Below are positions 1-8,010 of a stretch of DNA of 64,000 nucleotides, piece after piece (position 1 is the stretch's first letter; each line of letters opens with the position of its first letter). The stretch comes from Pedobacter sp. HDW13 (GTDB taxonomy: Bacteria > Bacteroidota > Bacteroidia > Sphingobacteriales > Sphingobacteriaceae), in contig NZ_CP049868.1 of assembly GCF_011303555.1 (NCBI RefSeq), positions 1,736,001-1,800,000 on the forward strand, given 5' to 3'. The notes below the pieces were generated by a model that saw nothing but the letters and a program-made list of their open reading frames with translations, was not told the origin of the DNA and did not search any database. The position numbers and the translations under genes were made by a program.

Positions 1-400
1 AGGTTGTTGCAGATACTGAATTTTCATCCAAATCGCCAACAAACCCATAGTCGATTTCTTTTACAGGACGTTTTTTTGCCTGAATAATATTTCCGTCTGC
101 ACCAGTTAAGCCAATTGCATTACTGCCTTTGGCCTGCAACTGTGCTACCATATTTTTATTAATCAATCCGGCGTAAACCATGGTTACAATCCGCAAAGTT
201 TCAATATCGGTAATCCGGCGGCCTTCAACCATTTTAGCTTCAACGCCTAAACTTTCGCCCAGTTCGGTTGCAATTTTGCCGCCCCCGTGCACCAGAATTT
301 TATCACCGGGCAAAGCCGTAAAATCCAATAAAAACCGGTGCAGGTTTTCAGAATTATCAATTACGTTTCCGCCAATTTTTATGATAGTGAGTTGTTTCAT
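1..400 (-). CDS. argB: Acetylglutamate kinase ArgB (N-terminal part, runs off the left edge)
   Basis: This is the N-terminal 133 residues of N-acetylglutamate kinase, which phosphorylates N-acetylglutamate in the second step of acylated arginine synthesis. The start ATG is at 398-400 and the protein opens MKQLTIIKIGGNVID. The KIGGN strand-turn near residue 8 and the VHGGGK motif near residue 38 are the nucleotide- and substrate-binding glycine motifs of the amino acid kinase family. It is the most downstream arg gene visible and lies 105 bp after the carbamoyltransferase, the gap being filled by two hairpins. The C-terminus is outside the window. Confidence 0.93.
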   Translation of the reverse strand, partial: MKQLTIIKIGGNVIDNSENLHRFLLDFTALPGDKILVHGGGKIATELGESLGVEAKMVEGRRITDIETLRIVTMVYAGLINKNMVAQLQAKGSNAIGLTGADGNIIQAKKRPVKEIDYGFVGDLDENSVSATT

Positions 401-416
401 AACTTATGCTTTCCTT

Positions 417-494
417 GGTTCGTGCCTCCACGAACCACATTAATTGTTTTATTTCACCATATTAACAATTTCGGTTCGTGAAGACACGAGCCGG
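417..494. repeat. Pair of short hairpin repeats between argF' and argB
   Basis: Two small inverted repeats lie in the intergenic gap. The first is GGTTCGTG-CCTC-CACGAACC (417-436), a perfect 8-bp stem. The second is CGGTTCGTG-AAGA-CACGAGCCG (472-493), with one mismatch. They share the core TTCGTG-N4-CACGA. They look like dispersed intergenic repeat units rather than terminators, because no T-run follows on either strand. They could still affect mRNA stability between the two arg cistrons. Confidence 0.5.
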
Positions 495-505
495 GGCTGA
501 ACGTT

Positions 506-1477
506 TTACAATTCTTCCAGCATCGCTTTAATTACAGCTTGCGCAGCCCATAAACGGTTTCCCGCTTCGTGGATCACCAATGAGTTTGGTCCATCCAAAA
601 TCTCTGATGATAATTCTAAATCGCGGCGAACCGGCAAGCAATGCATTACTTTTGCATCGTTGGTGATTTTTAACTTTTCGTTGTTCATCATCCAGCCGTC
701 AGGATAGGTTAATACCTTACCATATTCTTTATAGCTGCTCCAGTTTTTTACATAAACATAGTCGGCACCGACAAGAGCTTCTTCTAAATTATATTCAATT
801 TTAGCCCCTGGCGTAAAATCTTCTGCCAGCTCATAACCTTCAGGCTGCGCAATCGTAAAATCGATCATGCCCTCTTCCTGTGCCTTACACATCCATTCGG
901 CAAAAGAATTTGGTACCGCCTGCGGTAAAGCTTTTACATGCGGCGCCCAGGCCAAAACTACCTTGGGTTTTGCTCCGTCAGGTTTCTTGGTCCATGTTTC
1001 ATGAATGGTAATGATATCGGCAAAACTCTGCAGGGGGTGACGTGTTGCACTCTCCAGGCTCACTACTGGTACCGCACAGTATTTTACAAACTTGTTAAAA
1101 AAATCTTCACTGTAATCCTCCTCACGGTTGTTTAGTTTCGGGAAAGACCGCAAGCCCAAAATATCGCAATACTGGCCCATAACAGCCGCAGCTTCACGGA
1201 TATGCTCTACTGTAGAACCATTCATCACTACCCCATCCTGGGTTTCCAAAGCCCAGCCTTCTTTATCCAGATTCATCACCATTACATTCATACCCAAATT
1301 TAAGGCTGCTTTCTGCGTGCTTAACCGGGTACGTAAGCTTGGGTTCATAAAAACCAAACCCAGGGTTTTGTTCTTACCTAAATCCTGATGTGCATAAGGA
1401 TTAGCCTTCAATGCCAATGCATCAGTTACAAATTGTTTGATGTTTGGAACATCGTGTACGGAAGTGAACAATTTCAT
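506..1477 (-). CDS. argF': N-acylornithine carbamoyltransferase (ArgF' family)
   Basis: This 323-residue protein transfers a carbamoyl group from carbamoyl phosphate to N-acylated ornithine, the variant arginine route used by Bacteroidota and Xanthomonas. The carbamoyl-phosphate site is SLRTR (47-51), with HPLQ at 147-150 and HCLP at 279-282. A proline-rich loop typical of the acetyl/succinyl-ornithine subfamily lies near 178-190. Close colinearity with the Bacteroides fragilis succinylornithine enzyme (recalled, not computed) separates it from classical ArgF. Residue 90, described as the switch between succinyl- (Pro) and acetyl-ornithine (Glu) specificity, is Val here, so the acyl group cannot be read off directly. 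It lies downstream of argD. Confidence 0.92.
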   Translation of the reverse strand: MKLFTSVHDVPNIKQFVTDALALKANPYAHQDLGKNKTLGLVFMNPSLRTRLSTQKAALNLGMNVMVMNLDKEGWALETQDGVVMNGSTVEHIREAAAVMGQYCDILGLRSFPKLNNREEDYSEDFFNKFVKYCAVPVVSLESATRHPLQSFADIITIHETWTKKPDGAKPKVVLAWAPHVKALPQAVPNSFAEWMCKAQEEGMIDFTIAQPEGYELAEDFTPGAKIEYNLEEALVGADYVYVKNWSSYKEYGKVLTYPDGWMMNNEKLKITNDAKVMHCLPVRRDLELSSEILDGPNSLVIHEAGNRLWAAQAVIKAMLEEL

Positions 1478-1645
1478 CTTTTTTATTAGGTTAAAGGTTG
1501 GAAGGTTGAGGGTTTGCTACACCTCAATCCTCCATCACTCAAAATTTACAATTGCGATTAATACCGCCTGATTTAATTTTTTAATTTACAATTCTTAGCC
1601 TTTTCATCCCAGGCCTTCCAGCCTTCTACCTTCCTGCCACCTACC

Positions 1646-2776
1646 TTATTTTACCAATTTACCAAACGCAGCCAAAAACTCATCAGCATGTGCTTTGGTT
1701 AAGTTTAACGCTGGCAGCAAACGGATTACATTTGGTTTTGCCTCGCCGGTAAAAATGAAGTGTTTAAATAAAAGCTCCTTTTTAACATGCGCCAGTTCTT
1801 CAGGCAATTCAATACCAATCATTAAACCACGACCACGAACTTCTTTTACCTGCTCAAATTTCTTCAGTTCGGCAATGAGGTAATTACCAACTTCTTCGGC
1901 ATTTTTCATCAGGTTATCCTGCTCCATAATTTCGAGCACCGCCAATGCAGCTGCACAAGCCAGGTGATTACCGCCAAAAGTGGTACCTAGTTCGCCATGC
2001 CAAGGTTTAAATTTCGGAGCAATAGAAATTCCGGCTACCGGAAATCCGTTGCCCATACCTTTGGCCATGGTGTATACATCGGCTTCTACACCAGCCCAAT
2101 CGTGCGAATAAAACAATCCTGTTCTACCGTAACCGCACTGCACTGAATCGGCAATGTAAACGGCATTGTACTCATCGCAAAGCGAGCGTATTTTTTGCAG
2201 GAAACTTTTCGAAGCTTCTTTAATTCCGCCAACACCCTGAATACCCTCAACAATTACAGCACAAATTTCATTGCCTTGCGTTTTAAAAGTTTCCTCCAAA
2301 GCCACCTCGTTATTGTGCGGCAAAAAGATTACGTTCTCGGTTTGATTAACCGGGGCTACAATTTTAGGATTATCGGTTACTGCCACTGCCAAAGAGGTAC
2401 GGCCATGAAAAGCACCGCTAAAAGCAATTACCTTTTTTCTTCCATTGTAAAAAGAAGCCAGTTTAAGTGCATTTTCATTGGCTTCTGCGCCCGAGTTACA
2501 TAAAAATAACTGAAAATCTTTTTTGCCCGATACTTCACCCAGCTTCTCAGCCAGTTGTACCTGCAAAGGAATTTTAACTGAATTAGAATAAAATCCCACT
2601 TTACTTAACTGATCGGTTAAACGACTTACGTAATGCGGGTTGGTATGGCCAATTGAAATTACAGCATGACCGCCGTATAAATCTAAATATTGTTGTCCGT
2701 TAGCATCCCAAACATTACTGCCGGATGCTTTGGTAATTTCTATATCGTTAAGTGGGTAAACGTCGAATAAGTTCAT
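1646..2776 (-). CDS. argD: Acetylornithine/succinylornithine aminotransferase ArgD
   Basis: This 376-residue class III, PLP-dependent aminotransferase converts N-acylglutamate semialdehyde to N-acylornithine. The phosphate-binding NSGAEANENA segment lies at 94-103, FSGAFHGRT near 119-127, the PLP-pyridine aspartate at D210 in ADSVQCGYGRTG, and the Schiff-base lysine at K239 in AKGMGNGFP. The length is normal for the family, if slightly short. It sits between argC and the carbamoyltransferase on the same strand, which supports the arginine assignment over GABA or ornithine aminotransferase. The 168-bp gap downstream contains low-complexity AAGGTTGGAAGG-type sequence. Confidence 0.93.
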   Translation of the reverse strand: MNLFDVYPLNDIEITKASGSNVWDANGQQYLDLYGGHAVISIGHTNPHYVSRLTDQLSKVGFYSNSVKIPLQVQLAEKLGEVSGKKDFQLFLCNSGAEANENALKLASFYNGRKKVIAFSGAFHGRTSLAVAVTDNPKIVAPVNQTENVIFLPHNNEVALEETFKTQGNEICAVIVEGIQGVGGIKEASKSFLQKIRSLCDEYNAVYIADSVQCGYGRTGLFYSHDWAGVEADVYTMAKGMGNGFPVAGISIAPKFKPWHGELGTTFGGNHLACAAALAVLEIMEQDNLMKNAEEVGNYLIAELKKFEQVKEVRGRGLMIGIELPEELAHVKKELLFKHFIFTGEAKPNVIRLLPALNLTKAHADEFLAAFGKLVK

Positions 2777-2791
2777 TTTATTAAGGTTTTT

Positions 2792-2853
2792 GTCATTCTG
2801 AGGAACGAAGAATCTGTTTCGTAAGTTGCAGATGCTTCGTGCCTCAGCATGAC
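2792..2853. repeat. Long inverted repeat between argC and argD
   Basis: Arms at 2792-2810 (GTCATTCTGAGGAACGAAG) and 2835-2853 (CTTCGTGCCTCAGCATGAC) pair at 17 of 19 positions around a 24-nt loop. The sequence resembles intergenic repeats that are widely dispersed in Bacteroidota genomes (recalled). No T-tract follows. It lies inside the arg cluster and could act as an mRNA processing or stability element. Confidence 0.6.
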
Positions 2854-2859
2854 AGGTTA

Positions 2860-3843
2860 TTAAAAGTTCGCGGCTTTCAACTTCAAGCCTGCAGTTTCCT
2901 CCAGTCCGAACATTAAGTTCATATTCTGAACCGCTTGTCCACTGGCACCTTTTAACAGGTTATCGATAATGCTGATTACAAATAGTTTATTGCCATGTTT
3001 TTCGATATGTACCAATGCTTTATTGGTATTTACAACCTGTTTTAAATCAATATTTTTCCGGCTTACATGCGTAAAAGGATGCGCGCTGTAATAATCTTCG
3101 TAAATGGTTTGCGCTTCTTCTAAAGTGAGGTCGCTTTCCATGTACATTGCGGCCAAAATACCACGTGTAAATGCACCCCTTTGTGGGACGAAGTTCAATG
3201 TCTGGGCAAGTGAAGGCTGCAACTGCAACAAACTTTCGCTGATCTCATTTAAGTGTTGATGCTCAAAAGCTTTATAAATAGAAAGATTATTATTTCTCCA
3301 GCTAAAATGAGAGGTTGTAGCTAAGCTCTGCCCTGCTCCTGTAGAACCTGTAGTAGCATTAATGTGCACTTCTTGGTTTATCAACCCTTTAGCAGCCAAT
3401 GGCAATAAACCCAACTGGATACAAGTTGCAAAACAACCTGGATTAGCAATATTGTTTGCAGATTTAATTTTATCGCGGTTTAATTCAGGAAGGCCGTAAA
3501 CAAATTGACGGTTTTCGAAAGTAGATTTTTCGTGTAACCTGAAGTCCTGCGATAAATCTATTACTTTGATGTTTTCGTTAATTGAATTTGCCGCTAAAAA
3601 CTTCTTTGCATCGCCATGGCCAACGCAAAGAAAAAGCACATCAATATCCTGCGGAATATCATTTACGAAACGTAAATCGGTATCGCCTATTAAATCAGTA
3701 TGTACATCAGAAATCAGATTTCCGGCATTACTTGTGCTATTTACGAAAGCAATTTCAACATTTGGGTGGTTAACCAAAATGCGTAGCATTTCGCCTCCTG
3801 TGTAACCTGCCCCGCCAATTATCCCTGCTTTAATTTTATTCAT
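2860..3843 (-). CDS. argC: N-acetyl-gamma-glutamyl-phosphate reductase ArgC
   Basis: This 327-residue NADPH-dependent reductase makes N-acylglutamate semialdehyde from the acyl phosphate. The N-terminal dinucleotide-binding stretch GIIGGAGYTGGEML covers residues 7-20. The catalytic cysteine is C137 in NPGCFATC, the signature of the ArgC active site. Length and order are standard. It is 2 bp downstream of the small GNAT gene and shares its strand with the rest of the cluster. Confidence 0.95.
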   Translation of the reverse strand: MNKIKAGIIGGAGYTGGEMLRILVNHPNVEIAFVNSTSNAGNLISDVHTDLIGDTDLRFVNDIPQDIDVLFLCVGHGDAKKFLAANSINENIKVIDLSQDFRLHEKSTFENRQFVYGLPELNRDKIKSANNIANPGCFATCIQLGLLPLAAKGLINQEVHINATTGSTGAGQSLATTSHFSWRNNNLSIYKAFEHQHLNEISESLLQLQPSLAQTLNFVPQRGAFTRGILAAMYMESDLTLEEAQTIYEDYYSAHPFTHVSRKNIDLKQVVNTNKALVHIEKHGNKLFVISIIDNLLKGASGQAVQNMNLMFGLEETAGLKLKAANF

Positions 3844-3845
3844 CG

Positions 3846-4316
3846 CTATGAGTTTAGTACTATTTTATAAAGAAAAAAATCTTCGTCGTTTGCCTGTTTA
3901 ATAAAGCCTATACTTTCGTACAAATGCTGTGCATTGTAATTATCTACAGCCGTTTCCAGTTGTACAAATGTAGCACCGGTGGTTTTGGCAAACTCCATGG
4001 CGGTTTTAATCAGCTTTTCGCCAATACCTTGTTTACGGTAATTTGCATCAACGTACAAATCGTTTAAGATCCAGTTTTTACTTAATCTTACCGAGGAGTA
4101 TTTTGGGTATAGCTGCGTAAAACCTATAGCTTGCTGGTTATCCGCATCGATGGCTATAAAAATTACCGATTCGTTGTGCTGCAAACGTTCATCGATAAAA
4201 GCCTTGGCCATCCCGATATCCGAAAACTGATTGTAGAATATACGATATTGATTAAACAGACCCGCTACCAGATGGGCTTCATTTATTCCTACTCGTTTAA
4301 TTCCTATATTATTCAC
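3846..4316 (-). CDS. GNAT family N-acetyltransferase inside the arg cluster
   Basis: This small acetyltransferase fold has the acetyl-CoA loop in NYRKQGIGEKL and the C-terminal GNAT strand in YESIGFIKQ. The substrate is unknown. A start at 4373 (ATG) would overlap the cupin gene by 65 nt and add a stretch that is only the cupin tail in another frame. I prefer the GTG at 4314-4316, which overlaps the cupin end by 8 nt and begins just before the fold, giving 156 residues. GTG is not common in this genome, so the start is uncertain. It is probably co-translated with the cupin. It could modify an amino acid or small molecule, or be a second acylglutamate-forming enzyme. Confidence 0.75.
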   Translation of the reverse strand: MNNIGIKRVGINEAHLVAGLFNQYRIFYNQFSDIGMAKAFIDERLQHNESVIFIAIDADNQQAIGFTQLYPKYSSVRLSKNWILNDLYVDANYRKQGIGEKLIKTAMEFAKTTGATFVQLETAVDNYNAQHLYESIGFIKQANDEDFFLYKIVLNS

Positions 4317-4659
4317 AATCAGTTCTGTCGTTTTGGGTTGATGGATAGGAAAAAAGAATAAATTCCAGGTCATCAGGCCCGTTGTTCATGATTTTATGTT
4401 TGTGGCCAGCTTTAATTTGCAAGCCTTTGTTGGCGTTAACGGTAAATGTTTCACCTTCAATTAAAAATGTTGCCTGCCCTTTCAATATGAAGAAAAATTG
4501 CGCTGCATAAGTATGAAAGTGCAATTTCTCAGCGGTTTTCGCAGGCATCAGCTCTTGTTTAACCGATGCCTCCGGGCTATTTACAAAATTCCAACCATCA
4601 CAATTATCGCCCCATTTGTAGTGGTTCAGACATTGCTCTTTGGAAAGGATTTCTTTCAT
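4309..4659 (-). CDS. Single-domain cupin protein
   Basis: This 116-residue protein is one cupin barrel. The first metal-ligand motif is seen as H47-F-H49 followed by Q54, and the second conserved strand carries H86 and H88. A GQATFLIEGE turn lies between. Such small cupins bind a divalent metal and act as isomerases, dioxygenases or ligand-binding proteins, and nothing here fixes the reaction. It sits between argG and argC and overlaps the downstream GNAT, so it is likely part of the arg transcript. A pathway role in arginine synthesis is not established. Confidence 0.8.
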   Translation of the reverse strand: MKEILSKEQCLNHYKWGDNCDGWNFVNSPEASVKQELMPAKTAEKLHFHTYAAQFFFILKGQATFLIEGETFTVNANKGLQIKAGHKHKIMNNGPDDLEFILFSYPSTQNDRTDCE

Positions 4660-4724
4660 TTTTAAGTGTTCAGTATTTTAGTGCTGGATCAAGGCCTTGC
4701 GTTAGGTTTGGATAAGCATTAAAA

Positions 4725-4756
4725 AGATTGCTTCGTCCTGCCTCCTCGCAATGATG
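4725..4756. repeat. Dispersed repeat unit (AGATTGCTTCGT...CTCGCAATGATG)
   Basis: The segment upstream of the cupin, just after the argG stop, shares the AGATTGCTTCG and CCTCGCAATGATG cores with 58609-58646 in front of nadD. Two copies in one window in unrelated contexts support a dispersed intergenic repeat family. Confidence 0.5.
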
Positions 4757-4763
4757 TTTAGTC

Positions 4764-5954
4764 TTATGCTTCCTCTCCGTTTACTTTGTGCCAGATCATT
4801 ACCTGATTACCGAAAATTTTAGAGAAACCTTTAACATCTTCTCCGCTCCAGGCGTTGTTCATTTCACCGTAGCTACCAAATTTGTTGCTCATTAAATCAT
4901 GGTTAGATTCAATACCGATAATCTGAAAACGATATGGCAATAGTTCAACGAACACTTTACCGCTCACAAATTTTTGTGTATCAGCCAAAAATGCTTCAAT
5001 GTTCCGCATAATCGGATCGTGGAACTGACCTTCGTGCAACCAGTTACCATAGAAAGAAGATAATTGCTCTTTCCAGCTTAACTGCCATTTGGTTAAAGTA
5101 TGTTTTTCTAAAGTGTGGTGTGCTTTGATGATAATTACAGGACCAGCGGCCTCGAAACCAACACGGCCTTTAATACCGATAATGGTATCGCCTACGTGGA
5201 TATCGCGACCAATACCAAAAGGTTGTGCAATAGCCTGTAATTTCTGGATAGCCCTTACCGGCGCTAATTTTTCGCCATCAATAGCAACCAGTTCACCTTT
5301 TTCGAAAGTAAGCTCAATTTTGCGCGATTCGGTTTCTGAAACCTGCGTTGGCCATGCAGTTTCAGGTAAAGTTTCGTTAGAAGTTAAAGTTTCTTTACCA
5401 CCTACCGAAGTACCCCATAAGCCTTTGTTAATTGAATATCTTGCTTTCTCAGCGCTATACTCAACACCATGGCCGGCTAAATATTCGATTTCGGCTTCAC
5501 GCGATAATTTTAAATCCCTGATTGGGGTAATAATTTCAACACCTGGAATCAGGATATTAAAAATCATATCGAAACGAACCTGGTCGTTACCTGCACCAGT
5601 ACTGCCATGTGCTACATAATCAGCACCGATTTTCTTTACATAATTAGCAATTGCTGTAGCCTGACTTACGCGTTCTGCACTAACAGAAAGTGGGTAAGTA
5701 GCATTTTTCAATACGTTACCGAAAATCAGGTATTTAATACAATCTTCATAATAACCTTCTGTTTCATCTACCACAGCATGCGATTTCACTCCTAAAGCAT
5801 AGGCTCTTTTCTCAATTTCCTGTAATTCCTCATCAGAGAAACCACCAGTATTTACAATCACCGAGTGAACTTCTAATCCACGGTCTTTTGCCAGGTAAAT
5901 ACAGCAAAATGAGGTATCTAATCCTCCGCTAAATGCTAAAACAACTTTTTTCAT
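4764..5954 (-). CDS. argG: Argininosuccinate synthase ArgG
   Basis: This 396-residue enzyme joins citrulline and aspartate with ATP cleavage to AMP and PPi. The N-type ATP pyrophosphatase loop SGGLDTS is at residues 9-15, near the N-terminus as in all ArgG proteins. STGAGNDQVRF further in is the second conserved substrate segment. Its ATG is 1 bp after the stop of the upstream GNAT, so the two are almost certainly translated from one message. No argH is visible and it is presumably beyond the window. Confidence 0.96.
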   Translation of the reverse strand: MKKVVLAFSGGLDTSFCCIYLAKDRGLEVHSVIVNTGGFSDEELQEIEKRAYALGVKSHAVVDETEGYYEDCIKYLIFGNVLKNATYPLSVSAERVSQATAIANYVKKIGADYVAHGSTGAGNDQVRFDMIFNILIPGVEIITPIRDLKLSREAEIEYLAGHGVEYSAEKARYSINKGLWGTSVGGKETLTSNETLPETAWPTQVSETESRKIELTFEKGELVAIDGEKLAPVRAIQKLQAIAQPFGIGRDIHVGDTIIGIKGRVGFEAAGPVIIIKAHHTLEKHTLTKWQLSWKEQLSSFYGNWLHEGQFHDPIMRNIEAFLADTQKFVSGKVFVELLPYRFQIIGIESNHDLMSNKFGSYGEMNNAWSGEDVKGFSKIFGNQVMIWHKVNGEEA

Positions 5955-5955
5955 G

Positions 5956-6654
5956 CTATTTAAATAAAAGGGTAAATAAAAATAAAAGGGCTTTTAAGCC
6001 AGTTTTTGGCTTAGGTTTAACAACCAAACGTTGTTTAATGCGCATAAAGCGCTCGTATAATTTGGGTTTCTTTTGCAGTTCTTCGGCAAATTGTTTGGCT
6101 ACTTCGTGTTTTTTCTCAGCCGGATCGTAAAGCATGGCGGTGCACATGCAATTTTTACGTTCCTTCATTTTTAAAATTTCGAAGTTCACGCAACTCTGGC
6201 AGCCTTTCCAAAATTCTTCATCCTGGGTAAGTTCGCTGTAAGTAACAGGTTCGTAGCCTAAATCTGAATTGATTTTCATTACCGCTAAGCCTGTTGTTAA
6301 ACCAAATATTTTTGCCTTTGGGTACAACTTTCGCGATAAGCCGAAAATTTCATTTTTAATGGCTTTTGCCAATCCGGCTTTGCGGTATTTAGGACTTACT
6401 ACCAAACCACTGTTGGCCACAAATTGCCCGTGGCTCCAGGTTTCGATATAGCAAAATCCGGCCCATGAACCATCCTTGTGAAAAGCAATAACCGATTTGC
6501 CCTCTTGCATCTTGTTAGAGATGTATTCTGGCGAACGCTTTGCGATACCCGTACCACGCGCTTTCGCAGATTCGGCCATCTCGGTTACAATTTCTTCTGC
6601 AAATACACGATGTTCAGGAAGTGCAACCTGCACTATAAATTCGTTAATATCCAT
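5956..6654 (-). CDS. GNAT acetyltransferase heading the arg operon, candidate N-acetylglutamate synthase
   Basis: This 232-residue protein carries a GNAT core with the acetyl-CoA pyrophosphate loop RKAGLA at 91-96 and a GLTTG...INSDLGY region near 118-134. It is the first gene of the arginine operon, 1 bp from argG. No argJ or classical argA is present in the window, so it is the natural candidate for making N-acylglutamate. That role is inferred from position. A cysteine cluster C152-x2-C155...C169-x-C171 follows the GNAT core and may bind metal. The C-terminus is basic, then ends in a hydrophobic stretch (LKALLFLFTLLF) that could touch the membrane. Confidence 0.82.
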   Translation of the reverse strand: MDINEFIVQVALPEHRVFAEEIVTEMAESAKARGTGIAKRSPEYISNKMQEGKSVIAFHKDGSWAGFCYIETWSHGQFVANSGLVVSPKYRKAGLAKAIKNEIFGLSRKLYPKAKIFGLTTGLAVMKINSDLGYEPVTYSELTQDEEFWKGCQSCVNFEILKMKERKNCMCTAMLYDPAEKKHEVAKQFAEELQKKPKLYERFMRIKQRLVVKPKPKTGLKALLFLFTLLFK

Positions 6655-7236
6655 TCGTTTTCTAACGAAAAATTATAAGTATTCTTGTTAATTGGGTTTT
6701 TAGAGAGGATCAATTCCTCGTTACGTTTAGTTGAGTACTAAATACGTGGAGTAAAATTTTGCCGGCTTGTGGGGTAATAAAATACGGGTTGAAAACGATT
6801 AATAAATAAACTCTCACCAGCAACCAAATGGGCTGTGAAAACAGAAAGTTTATGTAAAAATTGTTTAATCATTTCTTGCGTATTAAAACGGCTTTAACTC
6901 TATTGAGGTGCAAAGGTTTAAATAAAAATCGAGTTACACAATATTATCATCATTTTTTTATGCCTTGAGCTTAATTTTTTAAACTAATCTGACTTAATTA
7001 TGCCTAAACGCACACATTCATTTAAAATTAAAAAGCAATTGTTAGGCAGATCGAATTAAATCCAACCGGCCAATGTTAACATTGTTAAAAAAAGCCGGTA
7101 AACTTTAACATCTGCTTAACATGATTTAACAACCTCCAATAAGGTTTAAAAGCAATATTTGTGGGCTTGTAGCGAAAGTTGCCAGGCAACCGTTTTATGG
7201 ATACCCTTTAATATTTAAATCAAATTTCAAAAAAAG
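6655..7236. other. Divergent intergenic region, arg operon / DUF4397 gene
   Basis: This 582-bp AT-rich gap separates divergent genes. It has a plausible arg promoter at 6911-6941 and a small perfect palindrome GTTGCC-A-GGCAAC at 7178-7190 in the leader of the plus-strand gene. Many short TTAA(A/C) stretches are present between 7060 and 7140. I see no gene, no clear arginine-repressor box and no riboswitch-like structure. Confidence 0.5.
6911..6941 (-). promoter_or_regulatory. Possible Bacteroidota-type promoter of the arg operon
   Basis: Read on the minus strand, TTGTG at 6941 is followed after 20 nt by AACCTTTG (6918-6911). This compares with the Bacteroidota consensus TTTG/TTG-N19-21-TAnnTTTG and has one mismatch in the -7 element. 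It would give a leader of about 250 nt before the GNAT start, which is long. The call rests on pattern only. Confidence 0.3.
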
Positions 7237-7935
7237 ATGAAGAATTTTACTCTGTTCAATCTCAAATTTATCCCTTTATTTATTTTCGTTGTTTTAACCG
7301 CATTAATTTCCTGCAAAAAAGATGAGACAGACACTACGATTTCCTATTTAAGGGTTGTAAATGCCTCCCCTTCTTCAGCTACTTATAATGCTTATTTCAA
7401 TGGTACCATGGTTACTTCGGCGGCCTTACCTTTCGGTGGCTCGGCTGCTTACGGTTCTTATGCACCAGGTGCCTATACTTTAAAATTTACCACAGCCAGT
7501 AGCGCTGAAAGCCTGCTGAGCAAAACCGTAACCCTGGGCGTAAACACCTATTATTCTACTTACCTGATTAATAAGCCTGCGGCGTTAGATATTTACACCA
7601 TTGCCGACGACTTGAGCATCACTGCTACCGACAAAGCTTATGTGCGTTTTATCAACTTATCGCCTGACGCACCCGCGTTAGATCTGGCTAAAACAGGTGC
7701 AACCACCACATTGGCTACCAACAAGGCTTATAAAACAGCAAGTGCTTTTACTACAGTTGATGCCGGAACTTATACGCTTGATACTAAAGAAACCTCCTCA
7801 GGAACGGTTAAGGCTACATCAGCCAGTACTACCTTTGTGGCGGGCTACCATTACGATGTTATTTGTGGAGGGCTAGTAACACCTGCAAATGATACGGAAA
7901 GACCGTTAAGCTTGCAAGTGATATTGATTAAGTAA
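7237..7935 (+). CDS. DUF4397 domain lipoprotein
   Basis: This 232-residue exported protein has a signal peptide ending in a lipobox (ALISC, Cys about residue 28) and a KKDE stretch after the cysteine, typical of Bacteroidota lipoproteins. The body shows two similar beta-rich units, one beginning YLRVVNASPSSATYNAYFNG and one YVRFINLSPDAPALDLAKTG. This is the hallmark of DUF4397, a family of unknown function at the cell surface. It is monocistronic and ends in a strong terminator. Confidence 0.85.
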   Translation: MKNFTLFNLKFIPLFIFVVLTALISCKKDETDTTISYLRVVNASPSSATYNAYFNGTMVTSAALPFGGSAAYGSYAPGAYTLKFTTASSAESLLSKTVTLGVNTYYSTYLINKPAALDIYTIADDLSITATDKAYVRFINLSPDAPALDLAKTGATTTLATNKAYKTASAFTTVDAGTYTLDTKETSSGTVKATSASTTFVAGYHYDVICGGLVTPANDTERPLSLQVILIK

Positions 7936-7955
7936 GAAGATTAAAAATCCCAAAA

Positions 7956-7994
7956 CAAAGGCGGCAATTTTCTTTTAGAAAATTGCCGCCTTTG
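7956..7994. terminator. Bidirectional terminator between convergent genes
   Basis: Arms CAAAGGCGGCAATTTT (7956-7971) and AAAATTGCCGCCTTTG (7979-7994) pair perfectly over 16 bp with a 7-nt loop. A/T-rich flanks on both sides suit termination of the DUF4397 gene and of the convergent DUF5007 gene. Confidence 0.85.
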
Positions 7995-8010
7995 TTGAAA
8001 ATTGAAATGA

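Noticed and set aside
4317..4373. ATG at 4373 as the start of the small GNAT
   Set aside because: The added residues are only the out-of-frame reading of the cupin tail. The GTG at 4316 gives a short overlap and starts at the fold.
6655..7236. Arginine riboswitch or ArgR box upstream of the arg operon
   Set aside because: I could find neither a recognised arginine-sensing structure nor a convincing pair of ArgR half-sites in the region.
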